Shown here: positions 8,852 through 18,034 of the stretch, piece after piece
How positions within the stretch are numbered: the stretch's first letter is position 1
Layout of the letters: each line of letters starts with the position of its first letter
NCBI RefSeq assembly: GCF_001426225.1
Contig: NZ_LMRT01000014.1
Coordinates: 74,464-138,463 of the forward strand
Length of the DNA: 64,000 bases
Direction of reading: 5' to 3'
Source of the DNA: Allobosea sp. Leaf344
Lineage (GTDB): Bacteria; Pseudomonadota; Alphaproteobacteria; Rhizobiales; Beijerinckiaceae
The notes under the pieces: generated by a model
What the model saw: only the letters and a program-made list of their open reading frames with translations
Database searches by the model: none
What the model was told of the DNA's origin: nothing
Program-made: the position numbers and the translations under genes

Positions 8852-10497
8852 GATACGTGATGCGCCGCACCGGTCTTGCGGCCCTCCCGTTGCGTTGAAA
8901 GCCCGAGCAGATGCGTGACGATCGGTGCCTCAGGCCCGGCATGGAAGCGCCTCACCTCGGCTTGCACGTCGGCATCGGCCTGCGACACGCGCTTGTGCTG
9001 GCGCAGGTGCTCGGCCCAGGACTCGACCATGAACCATTCCACGATGCGCTCGGGAGAGGCCGCATCCTCGCTGACGCCCCAGGCGAAGGCGCCGTCGCGG
9101 CGCCGCTCGGGGGCGAGCCGGGCGATGGCCGCCAGAAAGGCTGCGCGGCTCTCGCGGGGGATACGGTATTCGATCGTGATCGTCACCGGGCCGCGATCAT
9201 GCTCGACCGGCACGGCGATGGCGGGCTCCGGCCAATGCGACGAGGGGGTCAGGTCGGCTTCGCCCTCCGGCAGTGGCAGACGCAGCGATGCAAAGGCGAC
9301 GACGATCAGTGCCAAAGCCGCCGCGACCAATGCGCCCTGGAGGCCGATCGCTTCCGCAACCAGGCCCCAGAGGAGGCTGCCGGCAGCCGAGGCGCCGTTG
9401 AACACCGTCAGGTAGATCGCCAGACCCCGGCCGCGCACCCAGTTCGGAAGGATTGCCTGGATCGTGCCGTTGAAGGTGGTCAGGGCCGCAATCCAGGCGC
9501 CGCCAAGAATGAGGAGCAGGATGACCGCGAGCCATTGCGGTGGCGCGGCCGCAAGCGCCGCGCTGATGGCAGCGGTCACGAGCGCCGCACCGAGCATGAT
9601 GCGATCGACGCCGGTGCGCGCCCGGATACGCGGTAGCACGATCGCGCCGATGATGGCCCCTGTGCCGACCGCGCCCAGCAGAAGGCCATAGAAGCCGGCG
9701 CCTCCTTCGAGCAGCCGGCGCGCCACAAGCGGCAACAGAGCCCAGATCGCGCTGGCGCAGATGAAGAAAAGTGTCGCGCGCAGCAACACCCGGTGCAGTT
9801 CGCGGCTGGCGCGGGCATAGCGCAGCCCGGCCCGGAAGGCGCCGCCGAAATGCTCGCGCAGGTCGTCATCGGCCCCGGCGGGACGCCGCCACCAGATCAA
9901 AGCAGCGATGACAAGGACATAGCTGATCACGTCCGCGCCATAGGTCGCGGCCGCTCCGAAGGTGACGAGCAGCACCCCGCCGAGCGCCGGTCCGATCGAG
10001 CGGGCGATATTGAAGCCAAGTGAATTAAGCGCGATCGCGTTGCGCAAGTCGGATCTCGGTACGAGCTCGGGCACGATCGACTGCCAGGTTGGCCCCATCA
10101 GCGCTGCGCCGACGCCGCCAACAAAAGTCAGCCCGACCAAGATCTCGACGGTCAGGCTGTTGGTGAGCGCCAGAGCCAACAGAGACGCGCTGACCAGACC
10201 GAGCAGGATCTGGACGCCAATGAGGAGCTTGCGACGATCGACGATGTCAGAGAGCACGCCGGCGGGAATCGCCAGCAGGAAGATCGGCAGGGTACCGGCA
10301 ACCTGGATCATCGCCACCGCAGAGGGTGAGCCGGACAAATCCGTCACCAGCCACGCGCTGGCGACATCGCGCATGAAGGTGCCGATGTTTCCCAGAATGG
10401 TCGCCGCCCAGAGCACGGCAAAGACCGGCTGCTGTAACGGCGAGAATGCCGATGAAGAGGTCGGCGCTTTCGCGGCGGTGTGAGGCGCTTGCGTCAT
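8848..10497 (-). CDS. MFS transporter (MFS_3 / EntS-like) with C-terminal monooxygenase-like domain
   Basis: A 549-residue protein. About residues 15-420 form 12 membrane segments of the MFS_3 exporter type, with the loop signature PAGVLSDIVDRRKLL (about 72-86). A soluble tail from about residue 440 (VTITIEYRIP to VRRFHAG) resembles an antibiotic-biosynthesis-monooxygenase (ABM) fold; this composite is known in the MFS_3 family. Its start overlaps the DoxX stop by 4 bp, so it is the last gene of the six-gene operon beginning at 14765. It probably exports a small molecule. Export is inferred from the family and the cargo is unknown. Confidence 0.85.
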   Translation of the reverse strand: MTQAPHTAAKAPTSSSAFSPLQQPVFAVLWAATILGNIGTFMRDVASAWLVTDLSGSPSAVAMIQVAGTLPIFLLAIPAGVLSDIVDRRKLLIGVQILLGLVSASLLALALTNSLTVEILVGLTFVGGVGAALMGPTWQSIVPELVPRSDLRNAIALNSLGFNIARSIGPALGGVLLVTFGAAATYGADVISYVLVIAALIWWRRPAGADDDLREHFGGAFRAGLRYARASRELHRVLLRATLFFICASAIWALLPLVARRLLEGGAGFYGLLLGAVGTGAIIGAIVLPRIRARTGVDRIMLGAALVTAAISAALAAAPPQWLAVILLLILGGAWIAALTTFNGTIQAILPNWVRGRGLAIYLTVFNGASAAGSLLWGLVAEAIGLQGALVAAALALIVVAFASLRLPLPEGEADLTPSSHWPEPAIAVPVEHDRGPVTITIEYRIPRESRAAFLAAIARLAPERRRDGAFAWGVSEDAASPERIVEWFMVESWAEHLRQHKRVSQADADVQAEVRRFHAGPEAPIVTHLLGLSTQREGRKTGAAHHVS

Positions 10498-10943
10498 CGG
10501 GCTCGCGCACCTCTGCTGGAGCGGGCCGCTAGGATCGCCAGCAGGACGAGGCCGCCGATGATCGAGACATGCTCGAAGAAGATATTCTGGTGCAGGAAGC
10601 GCTCAGCCGCCGGTTTCAACCAGAAGGCATGGGCGAAGAGCGTCGCGATGGCGGTGAAGCCGGCGAGCGCCACGGCGCCGATCCAGGCATAGCGCCCACC
10701 AGCGATCAGCAGGGCCGAGCCGCCGAGCTGGGTCATGATGACCAAGACGGCGAGGAGTTCCGCCGGCTCGAACCCGGTCAGGCCGCGCACCTCGGACGTC
10801 GCGCCGCCGAAATCAGCGAGCTTCGCGACGCCGCTGAGCAGGAAGGGCAGGGCGACCGCGATCCGCGCGAGCGTGGTCAGCCAGGACTGCCCGAGCAGGT
10901 TTTCGGCGGCCGACTGGACGGCGGAGAGCGGCGAAGCCGACAT
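10494..10943 (-). CDS. DoxX family membrane protein
   Basis: A 149-residue protein with four predicted membrane helices (about residues 25-45, 60-80, 85-105 and 120-140). The DoxX signature is seen in ALPFLLSGVAKLADFGG and LFAHAFW. The start at 10943 (MSASPL) was chosen from the domain boundary, since the frame is open upstream without similarity. It follows the amidohydrolase by 29 bp and overlaps the MFS gene by 4 bp. DoxX proteins act at the membrane in thiol/quinone-linked stress responses, but the role in this operon is unknown. Confidence 0.85.
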   Translation of the reverse strand: MSASPLSAVQSAAENLLGQSWLTTLARIAVALPFLLSGVAKLADFGGATSEVRGLTGFEPAELLAVLVIMTQLGGSALLIAGGRYAWIGAVALAGFTAIATLFAHAFWLKPAAERFLHQNIFFEHVSIIGGLVLLAILAARSSRGARAR

Positions 10944-10972
10944 GACGCAAATCCTTCGCTGAGAGGTACTGC

Positions 10973-12940
10973 TCAGAAGGCCCAGCAGGAGCAGCCGAGC
11001 GCTCCCCAGAAGGCGCCCTCGTCGCGGGCTGGCGTCGCAGCGGCGAGCGCGGCGGCGTGCGCATGGCCATGGACGCCGCAGGCGCTGGCGCAGCCGCACG
11101 ACGCCGCAAAGGCGTATTTGCGGTCGTCCAGCGCGGCGCGCTTCTGGTAGCCGCCGAAGCTCCTGACCGGCGACCAGTCCGGCATAGCCGGCGGCAGCGG
11201 TGGCGCCATGCCAGCATAATCGCCTGTGCCATGGACCGGCTTGCCGCCGAGCAGGGTCAGCACGCTCTCGATGTCCTGGATCTCGTCCTCCGGCACCGAC
11301 ATGTAGTCGCGGTCGAGTACGACGAGATCGGCAAGCTGGCCGGCTTTGATCTGGCCCTTCTTGCCTTCCTCGGTCGAGAACCAGGTATTGGCCTGCGTCC
11401 AGAGCCGGAGCGCGCTCTCGCGGTCGAGCAGGTTGCGCTGTGGATAGAGCTTGAGGCCGCCCAGCGTCTTGCCGGTGACAAGCCAGGCCAGCGAGACCCA
11501 AGGGTTGTAGCTGGCGACACGGGTCGCATCAGTACCGGCGCCGACCGGTACGCCCGCCTCCAGCATGCGCGCGATCGGAGGCGTACGCTCAGCGGCCTTC
11601 GCGCCGTAGCGCTCGACGAAATCCTCGCCCTGAAACATCATCCGGTGTTGCACGGCGATGCCGCCGCCCAGCGCCGCGATGCGGTCGATATTGCGGTCGC
11701 TAATGGTTTCGCAATGGTCGAAGAACCAGTGCAGGCCCTGCAGCGGCACGTCACGGTTGACCTTTTCGAAGACGTCGAGCGCCCGCGTGATCGTCTCGTT
11801 ATAGGTGGCATGAAGACGCCAGGGCCAGCGGTTCTCGGCCAGCAGCCGAACCACGGGCTCGAGATCGCCCTCCATCGACGGCGGCATCTCCGGCCGTTCG
11901 AACCTGAAGTCCTCAAAATCGGCGGCCGAGTAGACCAGCATCTCCCCGGCGCCGTTATGGCGATAGAGATCGTCACCCTGTCCGGGCTTGACCTGCTTGG
12001 CCCAGCCAGCAAAGTCGGCCAACTCCTCCTTCGGTTTCTGGGTGAAGAGATTGTAGGCGATCCGAAGGGTAAGCTGTCCTTCGGCGTGCAACTTCTCGAT
12101 GATGGCGTAATCGTCAGGATAGTTCTGGAAGCCGCCGCCGGCGTCGATGACCGTGGTGACGCCGAGCCGGTTCATCTCACGCATAAAGTGCCGGGTGGAG
12201 TTGAGCTGGTATTCAGGCGGCAGCTTGGGGCCCTTGGCCAGGGTCGAATAGAGGATCGTGGCGTTGGGCTTGGCCAGCAGCAGGCCGGTCGGGTTGCCGG
12301 CATTGTCGCGCTGGATCTCGCCGCCCGGCGGATTGGGCGTGTCTTTGGTATAGCCGGCTGCGCGCAGGGCGGCCCCGTTGAGCAAAGCTCGGTCGTAAAG
12401 ATGCAAGATGAAGACCGGCGTGTCCGGCGCGATCGCGTTGATCTCGTCCAGCGTCGGCAGACGCTTCTCGGCGAATTGGTGTTCGGTGAAGCCGCCAACG
12501 ACGCGCACCCATTGCGGCGGCGGCGTCACGGCAACCTGCTTCTTGAGCATCTCCATGGCCTGGGCGAGCGTGCGCACGCCGTCCCACCGCAGTTCCATAT
12601 TGAAGTTCAGCCCGCCGCGAATGATGTGCATGTGGCTGTCGATCAGCCCTGGCACGGCGCGGCGACCGCCGAGATCGACCACCTGCGTCGCGGGACCGGC
12701 AAGCGCCCGCATTTCCGCTTCGGCACCGGCTCCGATGAAACGCCCTCCCGCGATGGCGACGGCCTGCGGGTTTGGGTTGGTCTGGTCGAGGGTGGTGAAG
12801 CGGCCGTTCACCAGAATGAGGTCTGCGATCATGGCACTCGCTCCTGAACCGGATGTCTGTGCGGCAGTCGATCCGCTGAAAAGGGCCGACAATGCGCCGG
12901 CTGCGCCACCAAGCGCCGTCTGTCGGCGTGTCGGGTTCAT
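10973..12940 (-). CDS. YtcJ-type amidohydrolase with Cys/His-rich C-terminal tail
   Basis: A 655-residue amidohydrolase (Amidohydro_3). The leader (TRRQTALGGAAGALSALFSG) looks like a Tat or Sec signal, so it may be exported; a shorter start at 12832 (MIADLILVNG) would make it cytosolic. Metal-site motifs are GLIDSHMHIIRGG (about residue 100), LHWFFDHCETIS and GAGTDATRVAS. The last about 45 residues hold CGCASACGVHGHAHA and GCSCWAF, which could bind metal. The stop of the XapX gene overlaps this start by 4 bp. The family hydrolyses amides or esters of unknown type, and no substrate is assigned. Confidence 0.88.
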   Translation of the reverse strand: MNPTRRQTALGGAAGALSALFSGSTAAQTSGSGASAMIADLILVNGRFTTLDQTNPNPQAVAIAGGRFIGAGAEAEMRALAGPATQVVDLGGRRAVPGLIDSHMHIIRGGLNFNMELRWDGVRTLAQAMEMLKKQVAVTPPPQWVRVVGGFTEHQFAEKRLPTLDEINAIAPDTPVFILHLYDRALLNGAALRAAGYTKDTPNPPGGEIQRDNAGNPTGLLLAKPNATILYSTLAKGPKLPPEYQLNSTRHFMREMNRLGVTTVIDAGGGFQNYPDDYAIIEKLHAEGQLTLRIAYNLFTQKPKEELADFAGWAKQVKPGQGDDLYRHNGAGEMLVYSAADFEDFRFERPEMPPSMEGDLEPVVRLLAENRWPWRLHATYNETITRALDVFEKVNRDVPLQGLHWFFDHCETISDRNIDRIAALGGGIAVQHRMMFQGEDFVERYGAKAAERTPPIARMLEAGVPVGAGTDATRVASYNPWVSLAWLVTGKTLGGLKLYPQRNLLDRESALRLWTQANTWFSTEEGKKGQIKAGQLADLVVLDRDYMSVPEDEIQDIESVLTLLGGKPVHGTGDYAGMAPPLPPAMPDWSPVRSFGGYQKRAALDDRKYAFAASCGCASACGVHGHAHAAALAAATPARDEGAFWGALGCSCWAF

Positions 12941-13218
12941 GATGGTGTGCCTCCGGAGCCGCTCGTGCAATCCTTGACGGCGGAGCGAGCGGGCAAGGCC
13001 CCGAAGACATGCTCGCCGCATTCGCTTCTCAGCCAGCCGAGACTGAGCTTTTCCCCGGCCATGATGCGCTTCGCGACAGGGACAATCTGCTCGCCGGCGA
13101 GAATGCCGAGAAGGCCGATCAGCGCCACGACCGGTGGCGCCGGCGAGCGAATGTTGAGCACACTGTAGATCACGCCGACCAGCAGGCCTGCACCGAGAGC
13201 CATCAGGTAGAGTTTCAT
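12937..13218 (-). CDS. XapX domain-containing small membrane protein (DUF1427)
   Basis: A 93-residue protein. The XapX domain covers about residues 1-50, with two membrane helices and the signature VIYSVLNIRSPAPPVVALIG, followed by LLGILAGEQIVP. The soluble C-terminus is Gly/Ser-rich. The ATG at 13218 starts directly at the domain (MKLYLMALGAG). Its stop overlaps the amidohydrolase start by 4 bp, so the two are translationally coupled. XapX proteins commonly sit beside YtcJ-type amidohydrolases and isochorismatase-like hydrolases, but their function is not known. Confidence 0.87.
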   Translation of the reverse strand: MKLYLMALGAGLLVGVIYSVLNIRSPAPPVVALIGLLGILAGEQIVPVAKRIMAGEKLSLGWLRSECGEHVFGALPARSAVKDCTSGSGGTPS

Positions 13219-13271
13219 TCCGCCCTCCAGTTTCCGACATACTGGGCCGGCCAAAACGGGCCCCCTTCCTT

Positions 13272-14108
13272 TCAGCTTTCGATAAAGGCCAGGATGTCTG
13301 CGTTCATCAGATCTGCGTGGGTGGTCAGCATGCCGTGCGAGAGGTTCGGATAGGTCCTGAGCGTGCCGTTCTTGAGCAGCTTGACCGAGAGATGGGCCGA
13401 AGCTGCAATCGGCACGATCTGGTCGTCCTCGCCGTGCATCACCAGGGTCGGCACGCCGATGGCCCTCAGGTCATCGCTCTGGTCGGTCTCGGAAAAGGCC
13501 TTGATGCCGTCGTAGTGTGCCTTGGCGCCGCCCATCATGCCCTGGCGCCACCAATTCTGGATGGCTCCTTGGGAGACCGCCGCGCCCGGCCGGTTGAAGC
13601 CGTAGAATGGACCGGTCGGCAGATCGAGAAAAAACTGGGCGCGGTTGTCGGCGAGTGCCTTGCGCAATCCATCGAAGACCGCGATCGGCAGCCCGCCCGG
13701 GTTGGATTCGGCTTTCGCCATCAGCGGTGGGATGGCGCTGACAAGCACCGCCTTGGCGACCCGTCCCTGCGGTTCGCCATGCCTGGCGTCATAGCGGGCG
13801 ACCTCTCCGCCGCCGGTGGAGTGGCCGATATGGACTGATCCACGCAGGTCGAGATGCTCGACGATCGCGGAGGCGTCGGCGGCGTAATGGTCCATGTCAT
13901 GTCCATCGGCAACCTGTGCCGAGCGCCCGTGGCCGCGCCGGTCATGGGCGATGACGCGATAGCCCTTCGAGAGGAAGAAGAGCATCTGGTTGTCCCATTC
14001 ATCGGCGCTCAGCGGCCAGCCGTGATGGAACATGATCGGCTTGGCATCCTTCGGACCCCAGTCCTTGAAGAAGATCGCGACGCCGTCCTTCGCGGTGATC
14101 GTCGGCAT
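13272..14108 (-). CDS. alpha/beta hydrolase, non-heme haloperoxidase/arylesterase type
   Basis: A 278-residue protein closely matching the cofactor-free chloroperoxidase family. The oxyanion motif is MFHHGWPLSADEW (about residues 26-38), the nucleophile Ser97 is in GHSTGGGEV, the Asp is in HGEDDQIVP (about 227) and the His in NLSHGML (about 257). These enzymes are best seen as esterases; perhydrolysis is a side activity. It starts 3 bp after the isochorismatase-like gene and lies 53 bp before the XapX gene, inside the same operon. Confidence 0.9.
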   Translation of the reverse strand: MPTITAKDGVAIFFKDWGPKDAKPIMFHHGWPLSADEWDNQMLFFLSKGYRVIAHDRRGHGRSAQVADGHDMDHYAADASAIVEHLDLRGSVHIGHSTGGGEVARYDARHGEPQGRVAKAVLVSAIPPLMAKAESNPGGLPIAVFDGLRKALADNRAQFFLDLPTGPFYGFNRPGAAVSQGAIQNWWRQGMMGGAKAHYDGIKAFSETDQSDDLRAIGVPTLVMHGEDDQIVPIAASAHLSVKLLKNGTLRTYPNLSHGMLTTHADLMNADILAFIES

Positions 14109-14111
14109 GGC

Positions 14112-14765
14112 TCAGTGACCTTCCTGCGCGCCGAACATGGTCTTGGCGTAGACGATGCCGAGCCCGTAGGCGCCGCCGAGCTTTTTGGCGATGCCGGTGG
14201 TCATGTCATAGGTCTCGGTGCGGGCCCAGTCGCGCTGCAGTTCGAGCAGGTATTGCAAGGCGGTCATCGGCTGTGCGCCGGCCTGAACCATGCGTTCCAT
14301 GGCGCGCTCATGCGCCTCGTCGGAGACGTCGCCACAGGCATCGGCGATGACGTAGACATCATAGCCCTGATCCAGCGCCGACAGGGCAGGGCCGACGATG
14401 CAGACGCTGGTCCAGAGCCCGGCCAGGACGATGCGCGCCTTGCCGATCTCGTTGACCTTGGCGATGACGCCGGCATCCTCCCAGGTGTTCATCGAGGTCC
14501 GGTCGAGCAGCGCCTGGCCCGGAAAGGCCTCGGTGATCTCGCTGAACATCGGGCCGGAGAAGCTCTTCTCGGCAACCGTGGTGAGAATCGTCGAGACGCC
14601 GAACCCGGCGGCGGCCTGCGAGATCAGAGCGGCGTTGTTTCTCAGCGCGGTCGCGTCGATCGACTTGGTCGCGAAGGACATCTGTGACTGGAAGTCGATC
14701 AGGATCAGCGTGTGGTCCTGCGGCGAGAGCAGAGTCTTGCCGGGTGCGGCGACAGCGGTTGGCAT
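14112..14765 (-). CDS. isochorismatase-like hydrolase (YcaC type)
   Basis: A 217-residue cysteine hydrolase. The catalytic Asp is in LILIDFQSQM (about residue 25) and the catalytic Cys in LWTSVCIVGPAL (about 122). The family member YcaC has this length and the same C-terminal helices (for example QPMTALQYLLELQRDW). The ATG at 14765 (MPTAVAAPG) was chosen by family length; upstream sequence in frame shows no similarity. It is the first gene of the operon running to 8848. Its natural substrate is unknown, as for most of the family. Confidence 0.9.
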   Translation of the reverse strand: MPTAVAAPGKTLLSPQDHTLILIDFQSQMSFATKSIDATALRNNAALISQAAAGFGVSTILTTVAEKSFSGPMFSEITEAFPGQALLDRTSMNTWEDAGVIAKVNEIGKARIVLAGLWTSVCIVGPALSALDQGYDVYVIADACGDVSDEAHERAMERMVQAGAQPMTALQYLLELQRDWARTETYDMTTGIAKKLGGAYGLGIVYAKTMFGAQEGH

Positions 14766-15024
14766 CTGAATGGCTCCGGTTGAAGGATATGAGAGATGCG
14801 GTGTCGCAGGCGTCAGGTCGTCATGACGCCGGCTTCGGGAATTCGTTCGCCTCACGCATCGAGGTTATACTCGTGCATGATGAGTACGGGTTCGACGGCG
14901 CGCGCGGTCTCGTCCTTCGACACCCCACGAACAGCGATGCGGTTCTACGAAAGGCCGTTACGTCGAGACAATTGTCCTCAGGTGTCCCGTACCTTGTGCG
15001 TTGGGATATGGGCTTGCGCCAATA
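14766..15024. promoter_or_regulatory. probable promoter region of the 14765-8848 operon
   Basis: These 259 bp lie between the first gene of the six-gene minus-strand operon and the stop of the receiver gene on the same strand. No gene is visible. The operon promoter must lie here, but no clear -35/-10 pair or regulator site could be picked out by eye. Confidence 0.4.
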
Positions 15025-15393
15025 TTAGCGGGCAAGGGCCGAGCGGATCGCTTGCAGCAACTCGTCGGGATTGCACGGCTTGGTCAGATAAAATCTGACC
15101 CCGATCTCCTGCGCCAACATGCGGGTCGCATGATCGGGATATGCCGTCATCAGAATGGTGGGAAGCGTTCTGCCGGAGGCGGCGATGCGCCGGCAGAGTT
15201 CGAGGCCACCCATTCCGGCCATGCGCATGTCCGCGATTAGGCAGCACACATGGATGAATTGATCGGAGCCGAGGAAGGCGGCCGCGCTCGGAAAGCCGAT
15301 CGCCGTAAAGCCCATGGCCATGATCAGATCGACCATCGCCACGCGGGCCGAGGCATCGTCGTCGACCACCGCGATCGGGAGAATTGCAGGCAT
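15025..15393 (-). CDS. stand-alone receiver domain protein
   Basis: A 122-residue CheY-like protein. The acidic pocket is IAVVDDDASAR, the phospho-acceptor is in CLIADMRMAGMGG (about residue 55), the conserved Thr in ILMTAYPD and the Lys in YLTKPCNPDEL (about residue 105). No output domain follows. It lies 95 bp downstream of a FixJ-like regulator and the MASE4 histidine kinase on the same strand. It is likely a phosphate sink or secondary target of that kinase, which is inference from context. Confidence 0.88.
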   Translation of the reverse strand: MPAILPIAVVDDDASARVAMVDLIMAMGFTAIGFPSAAAFLGSDQFIHVCCLIADMRMAGMGGLELCRRIAASGRTLPTILMTAYPDHATRMLAQEIGVRFYLTKPCNPDELLQAIRSALAR

Positions 15394-15488
15394 CCGTTAC
15401 GGCTTAGCCTCAGCGCATCCGGCTGGATCGTGATCCACCGCCGGGTTCAACTGCGCCAAGCATGGGCGATGCAGATGTGCTGGAGCAA

Positions 15489-16136
15489 TTATACGCTGGT
15501 GTCGTCCATCTGAGCCTCGGGTTCAAGAGCAGCAAGCCTGTCTGCGATCCGGACAAGGTCTGCCACCGAGTTCGCCCTGAGCTTTTGCATCACCTGCGCG
15601 CGATGGACCTTGACCGTGACCTCGCTGAGCTGGAGCGTCTGGGCGATCTGCTTGTTCATCCGGCCGGCCGCGACGAGCGGCAGGATCTCGCGCTCGCGCG
15701 GCGTCATCGTCGCGACGCGCTCGCGCAGCTCCGCCAGCATTGCCGCCTTGGCGCGCCGGCGCCGGTCGAGCTCGATGGCGCGGTGCACGCCGTCGATCAG
15801 ATCCTGATCGCGGAAAGGCTTGGTCAGGAACTCGACCGCACCCGCCTTCATCGCGGCGACCGACATCGGCACATCGCCATGCCCGGTGATGAAGACGATG
15901 GGGGGCGGACTGTCGGTGCGGCCGATTTCGCGCTGGAATTCCAGCCCGCTCTGACCCGGCAGCCTGACGTCGAGCACCAGGCAACTCGGCAAGTCCGGAC
16001 GCGGAGCCAAGCGAAAGTCGCGCGCGGTTTCGAAGGCCGCAACCGTGTGGCCAACGGACTGCAGCAGGCTTTCGAGCGAGATCCGCATGGCGGGATCGTC
16101 ATCGACGACGAAGACGATGGAGCCATTCTTGCTCAT
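15489..16136 (-). CDS. FixJ/NarL-type response regulator
   Basis: A 215-residue regulator. The N-terminal receiver has FVVDDDPAMR, phospho-Asp in CLVLDVRLPG (about residue 55) and Lys in FLTKPFRDQ (about 105). The C-terminal LuxR-type helix-turn-helix spans about residues 140-200 (MTPREREILPLVAAGRMNKQ, then EVTVKVHRAQVMQKL). It shares a 4-bp ATGA overlap with the upstream histidine kinase gene, so the two are co-translated partners in the FixLJ style. Targets are unknown. Confidence 0.92.
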   Translation of the reverse strand: MSKNGSIVFVVDDDPAMRISLESLLQSVGHTVAAFETARDFRLAPRPDLPSCLVLDVRLPGQSGLEFQREIGRTDSPPPIVFITGHGDVPMSVAAMKAGAVEFLTKPFRDQDLIDGVHRAIELDRRRRAKAAMLAELRERVATMTPREREILPLVAAGRMNKQIAQTLQLSEVTVKVHRAQVMQKLRANSVADLVRIADRLAALEPEAQMDDTSV

Positions 16137-17728
16137 CGGACCAGCTCCGCATCGTTTGGCTTCGTTAAAGCGGCAGGCAGCGTAAACTGGAAGACGGCTC
16201 CATGCGGCGTGTTGTCAGACGCCCAGAGTCGTCCGCCATGTGCCTCGATAGCAGTTCGGCAGAACATCAAGCCCATGCCCATCCCATCCGGCTTGGTCGT
16301 GTAGAACGGATCAAATATACGATCCTTATCGATCGCAGCCAAACCCGCCCCATTGTCGGCGATCATGACGAGCACCTCGCCGAACTCATGGCACTGTGTG
16401 GTAACGCGCATTTGGCGCGGGTCCGGGATGCCGCGCATGGCATCGATGGCATTATCAACCAGATTGGTGATGACCTGCTGCAACTGCAGCGGGTTGCCGA
16501 CAACGTGCGGCAAGTCATTCGCCAAAGCTGTCGAGACGGTGATGCGACCAAGGCGGGCTTCCGTCTCACACTGCGCCAGCACAGTTTCGATGAGATCGTT
16601 GAGATTGAGCGGCTCACGCTCTTGGGCACCCTTGAGGAACATGGTGCGGATGCCGGTGACGACCTTGCTGGCGCGGTGACCTTCCGAAACGATCCGGCCC
16701 AAAGCCGCCTTTGCCTCGTCGATACGCGGCTGATCGCGCTCGAGCCAGCGCAACCCGGCCGAAGCGTTCGTCACCATGCTGGCTAGCGGCTGGTTGACCT
16801 CATGCGCGATCGAGGCCGAAAGCGCTTCCATCGCCGTCAGCCGGTTCTGGCGGGCTCGCCGTTCGGCCAGGACCGAGAGCGCGAGCCGGGCATGGACCGT
16901 GGTCGCCTCCGACAATAGAACGAGTAGCACGAGGCTGGCGGAAGCCAATCCATAGAATCGCCCCGCCCACCAGCCGACGCTCAAACGGATGGCTCCGCTG
17001 ATATAGGAGATCAGCATGATCTCGATCATGAGTGTGAAGAGGACGACCATCAGCCAAATGTCGAGCATCGAGCGTCGGCGCAGGCCCAGCAATATCAGGC
17101 CGATTAAATAAAGCCCGATGGCCGTCGCCGGCACGAAGCGCCAAAGCCCACTGACATTGCGTGCATCGATCATGAATTTCGGGAGTGCATCGTCGTTCGA
17201 GACGATGACCCATGTGAGGAGGCTCACGATTGTCAGGACGCCGGAGACGCTGAGAAGGATGATCCTTCGCGCGGAGCCCGGCGGAAATTTACGATCGGAC
17301 AGCACCGCATAGCCGATGACGAAGAGCGGAAAACCCAGGCGCCTGATCGCCGCAATTGAAGCTGTGCTCTGCAGGGCGTCTCCAAGCACCGGCTCATCGA
17401 ACACGCCGGGAAAGGTCAGCGCCCACGGCACCGCCATGATCCCCGAGAACAGATAACCGACCGCGAGCAGCAGAATCGGCCGGGAACGATGGACGGAGAA
17501 CAGTGCCATCAGCAGCGCCGACGTCAGCAACTCGATGACCAACACGGCTGAAGCATAGGCGGGCAGCAGAGCCTCGGTGTTGACGGTGGGCTGGCGCGCA
17601 TAGGGCGCGGCCACGAGCAGCGCGCCGATCAGCAGGGCCGACAGGCACGCCGCCAGCCGCAACTGGCTTCTGGCTGGTGGCGATACCAGCGGCGAGAGCC
17701 CGCCGGGCGTCAGTTCGTTCGCGCTCAC
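16133..17728 (-). CDS. MASE4-domain sensor histidine kinase
   Basis: A 531-residue membrane kinase. About residues 15-290 hold a MASE4 sensor with seven or eight membrane helices (for example LAACLSALLIGALLVAAPYA). The phospho-acceptor His is in ALSASIAHEVNQPLAS, typical of FixL-type HisKA domains, and the ATPase domain has NLVDNAIDAM, IADNGAGL and GMGMGLMFC. The GTG at 17728 (VSANEL) was chosen for the GCGAGG ribosome site just upstream; the frame is open further up but without a likely start. There is no PAS or heme domain, so the signal is not the oxygen of classical FixL. It overlaps its regulator by 4 bp. Confidence 0.88.
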   Translation of the reverse strand: MSANELTPGGLSPLVSPPARSQLRLAACLSALLIGALLVAAPYARQPTVNTEALLPAYASAVLVIELLTSALLMALFSVHRSRPILLLAVGYLFSGIMAVPWALTFPGVFDEPVLGDALQSTASIAAIRRLGFPLFVIGYAVLSDRKFPPGSARRIILLSVSGVLTIVSLLTWVIVSNDDALPKFMIDARNVSGLWRFVPATAIGLYLIGLILLGLRRRSMLDIWLMVVLFTLMIEIMLISYISGAIRLSVGWWAGRFYGLASASLVLLVLLSEATTVHARLALSVLAERRARQNRLTAMEALSASIAHEVNQPLASMVTNASAGLRWLERDQPRIDEAKAALGRIVSEGHRASKVVTGIRTMFLKGAQEREPLNLNDLIETVLAQCETEARLGRITVSTALANDLPHVVGNPLQLQQVITNLVDNAIDAMRGIPDPRQMRVTTQCHEFGEVLVMIADNGAGLAAIDKDRIFDPFYTTKPDGMGMGLMFCRTAIEAHGGRLWASDNTPHGAVFQFTLPAALTKPNDAELVR

Positions 17729-18034
17729 AAAACCTCGCACAACGCCATGCAAGACCGGCCGGAAATGGCGCCTATCCGTTAATTGGGTAGCACAAATCGA
17801 AGCGAATCTGACGCTTGATGTGTTGGAGCCTGCTCGTCTGGTTCCTCTCGGGCCCGGGCTTGGAACACGGACGTTTCTCAAGGGCACAAATTCGCTTGCC
17901 GACGGCAGCTCACCTTCGTTCCTGTCGCGCCGGACCGGATTAAAGCGCCTCGTTCGTCCCCGGCGATGAGGCGGCTGCGAACGGATTTGGCACTCGTCGT
18001 TGGCGTTGAGGGCATCCAAGGCAAGCGCTGCGTC
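17729..18034. other. intergenic region upstream of the kinase gene
   Basis: About 306 bp between the kinase start and the TetR fragment. No gene was recognised. The reading frame of the kinase continues open through this stretch, but its translation is Arg/Pro-rich and looks like a high-GC artefact. Confidence 0.45.
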
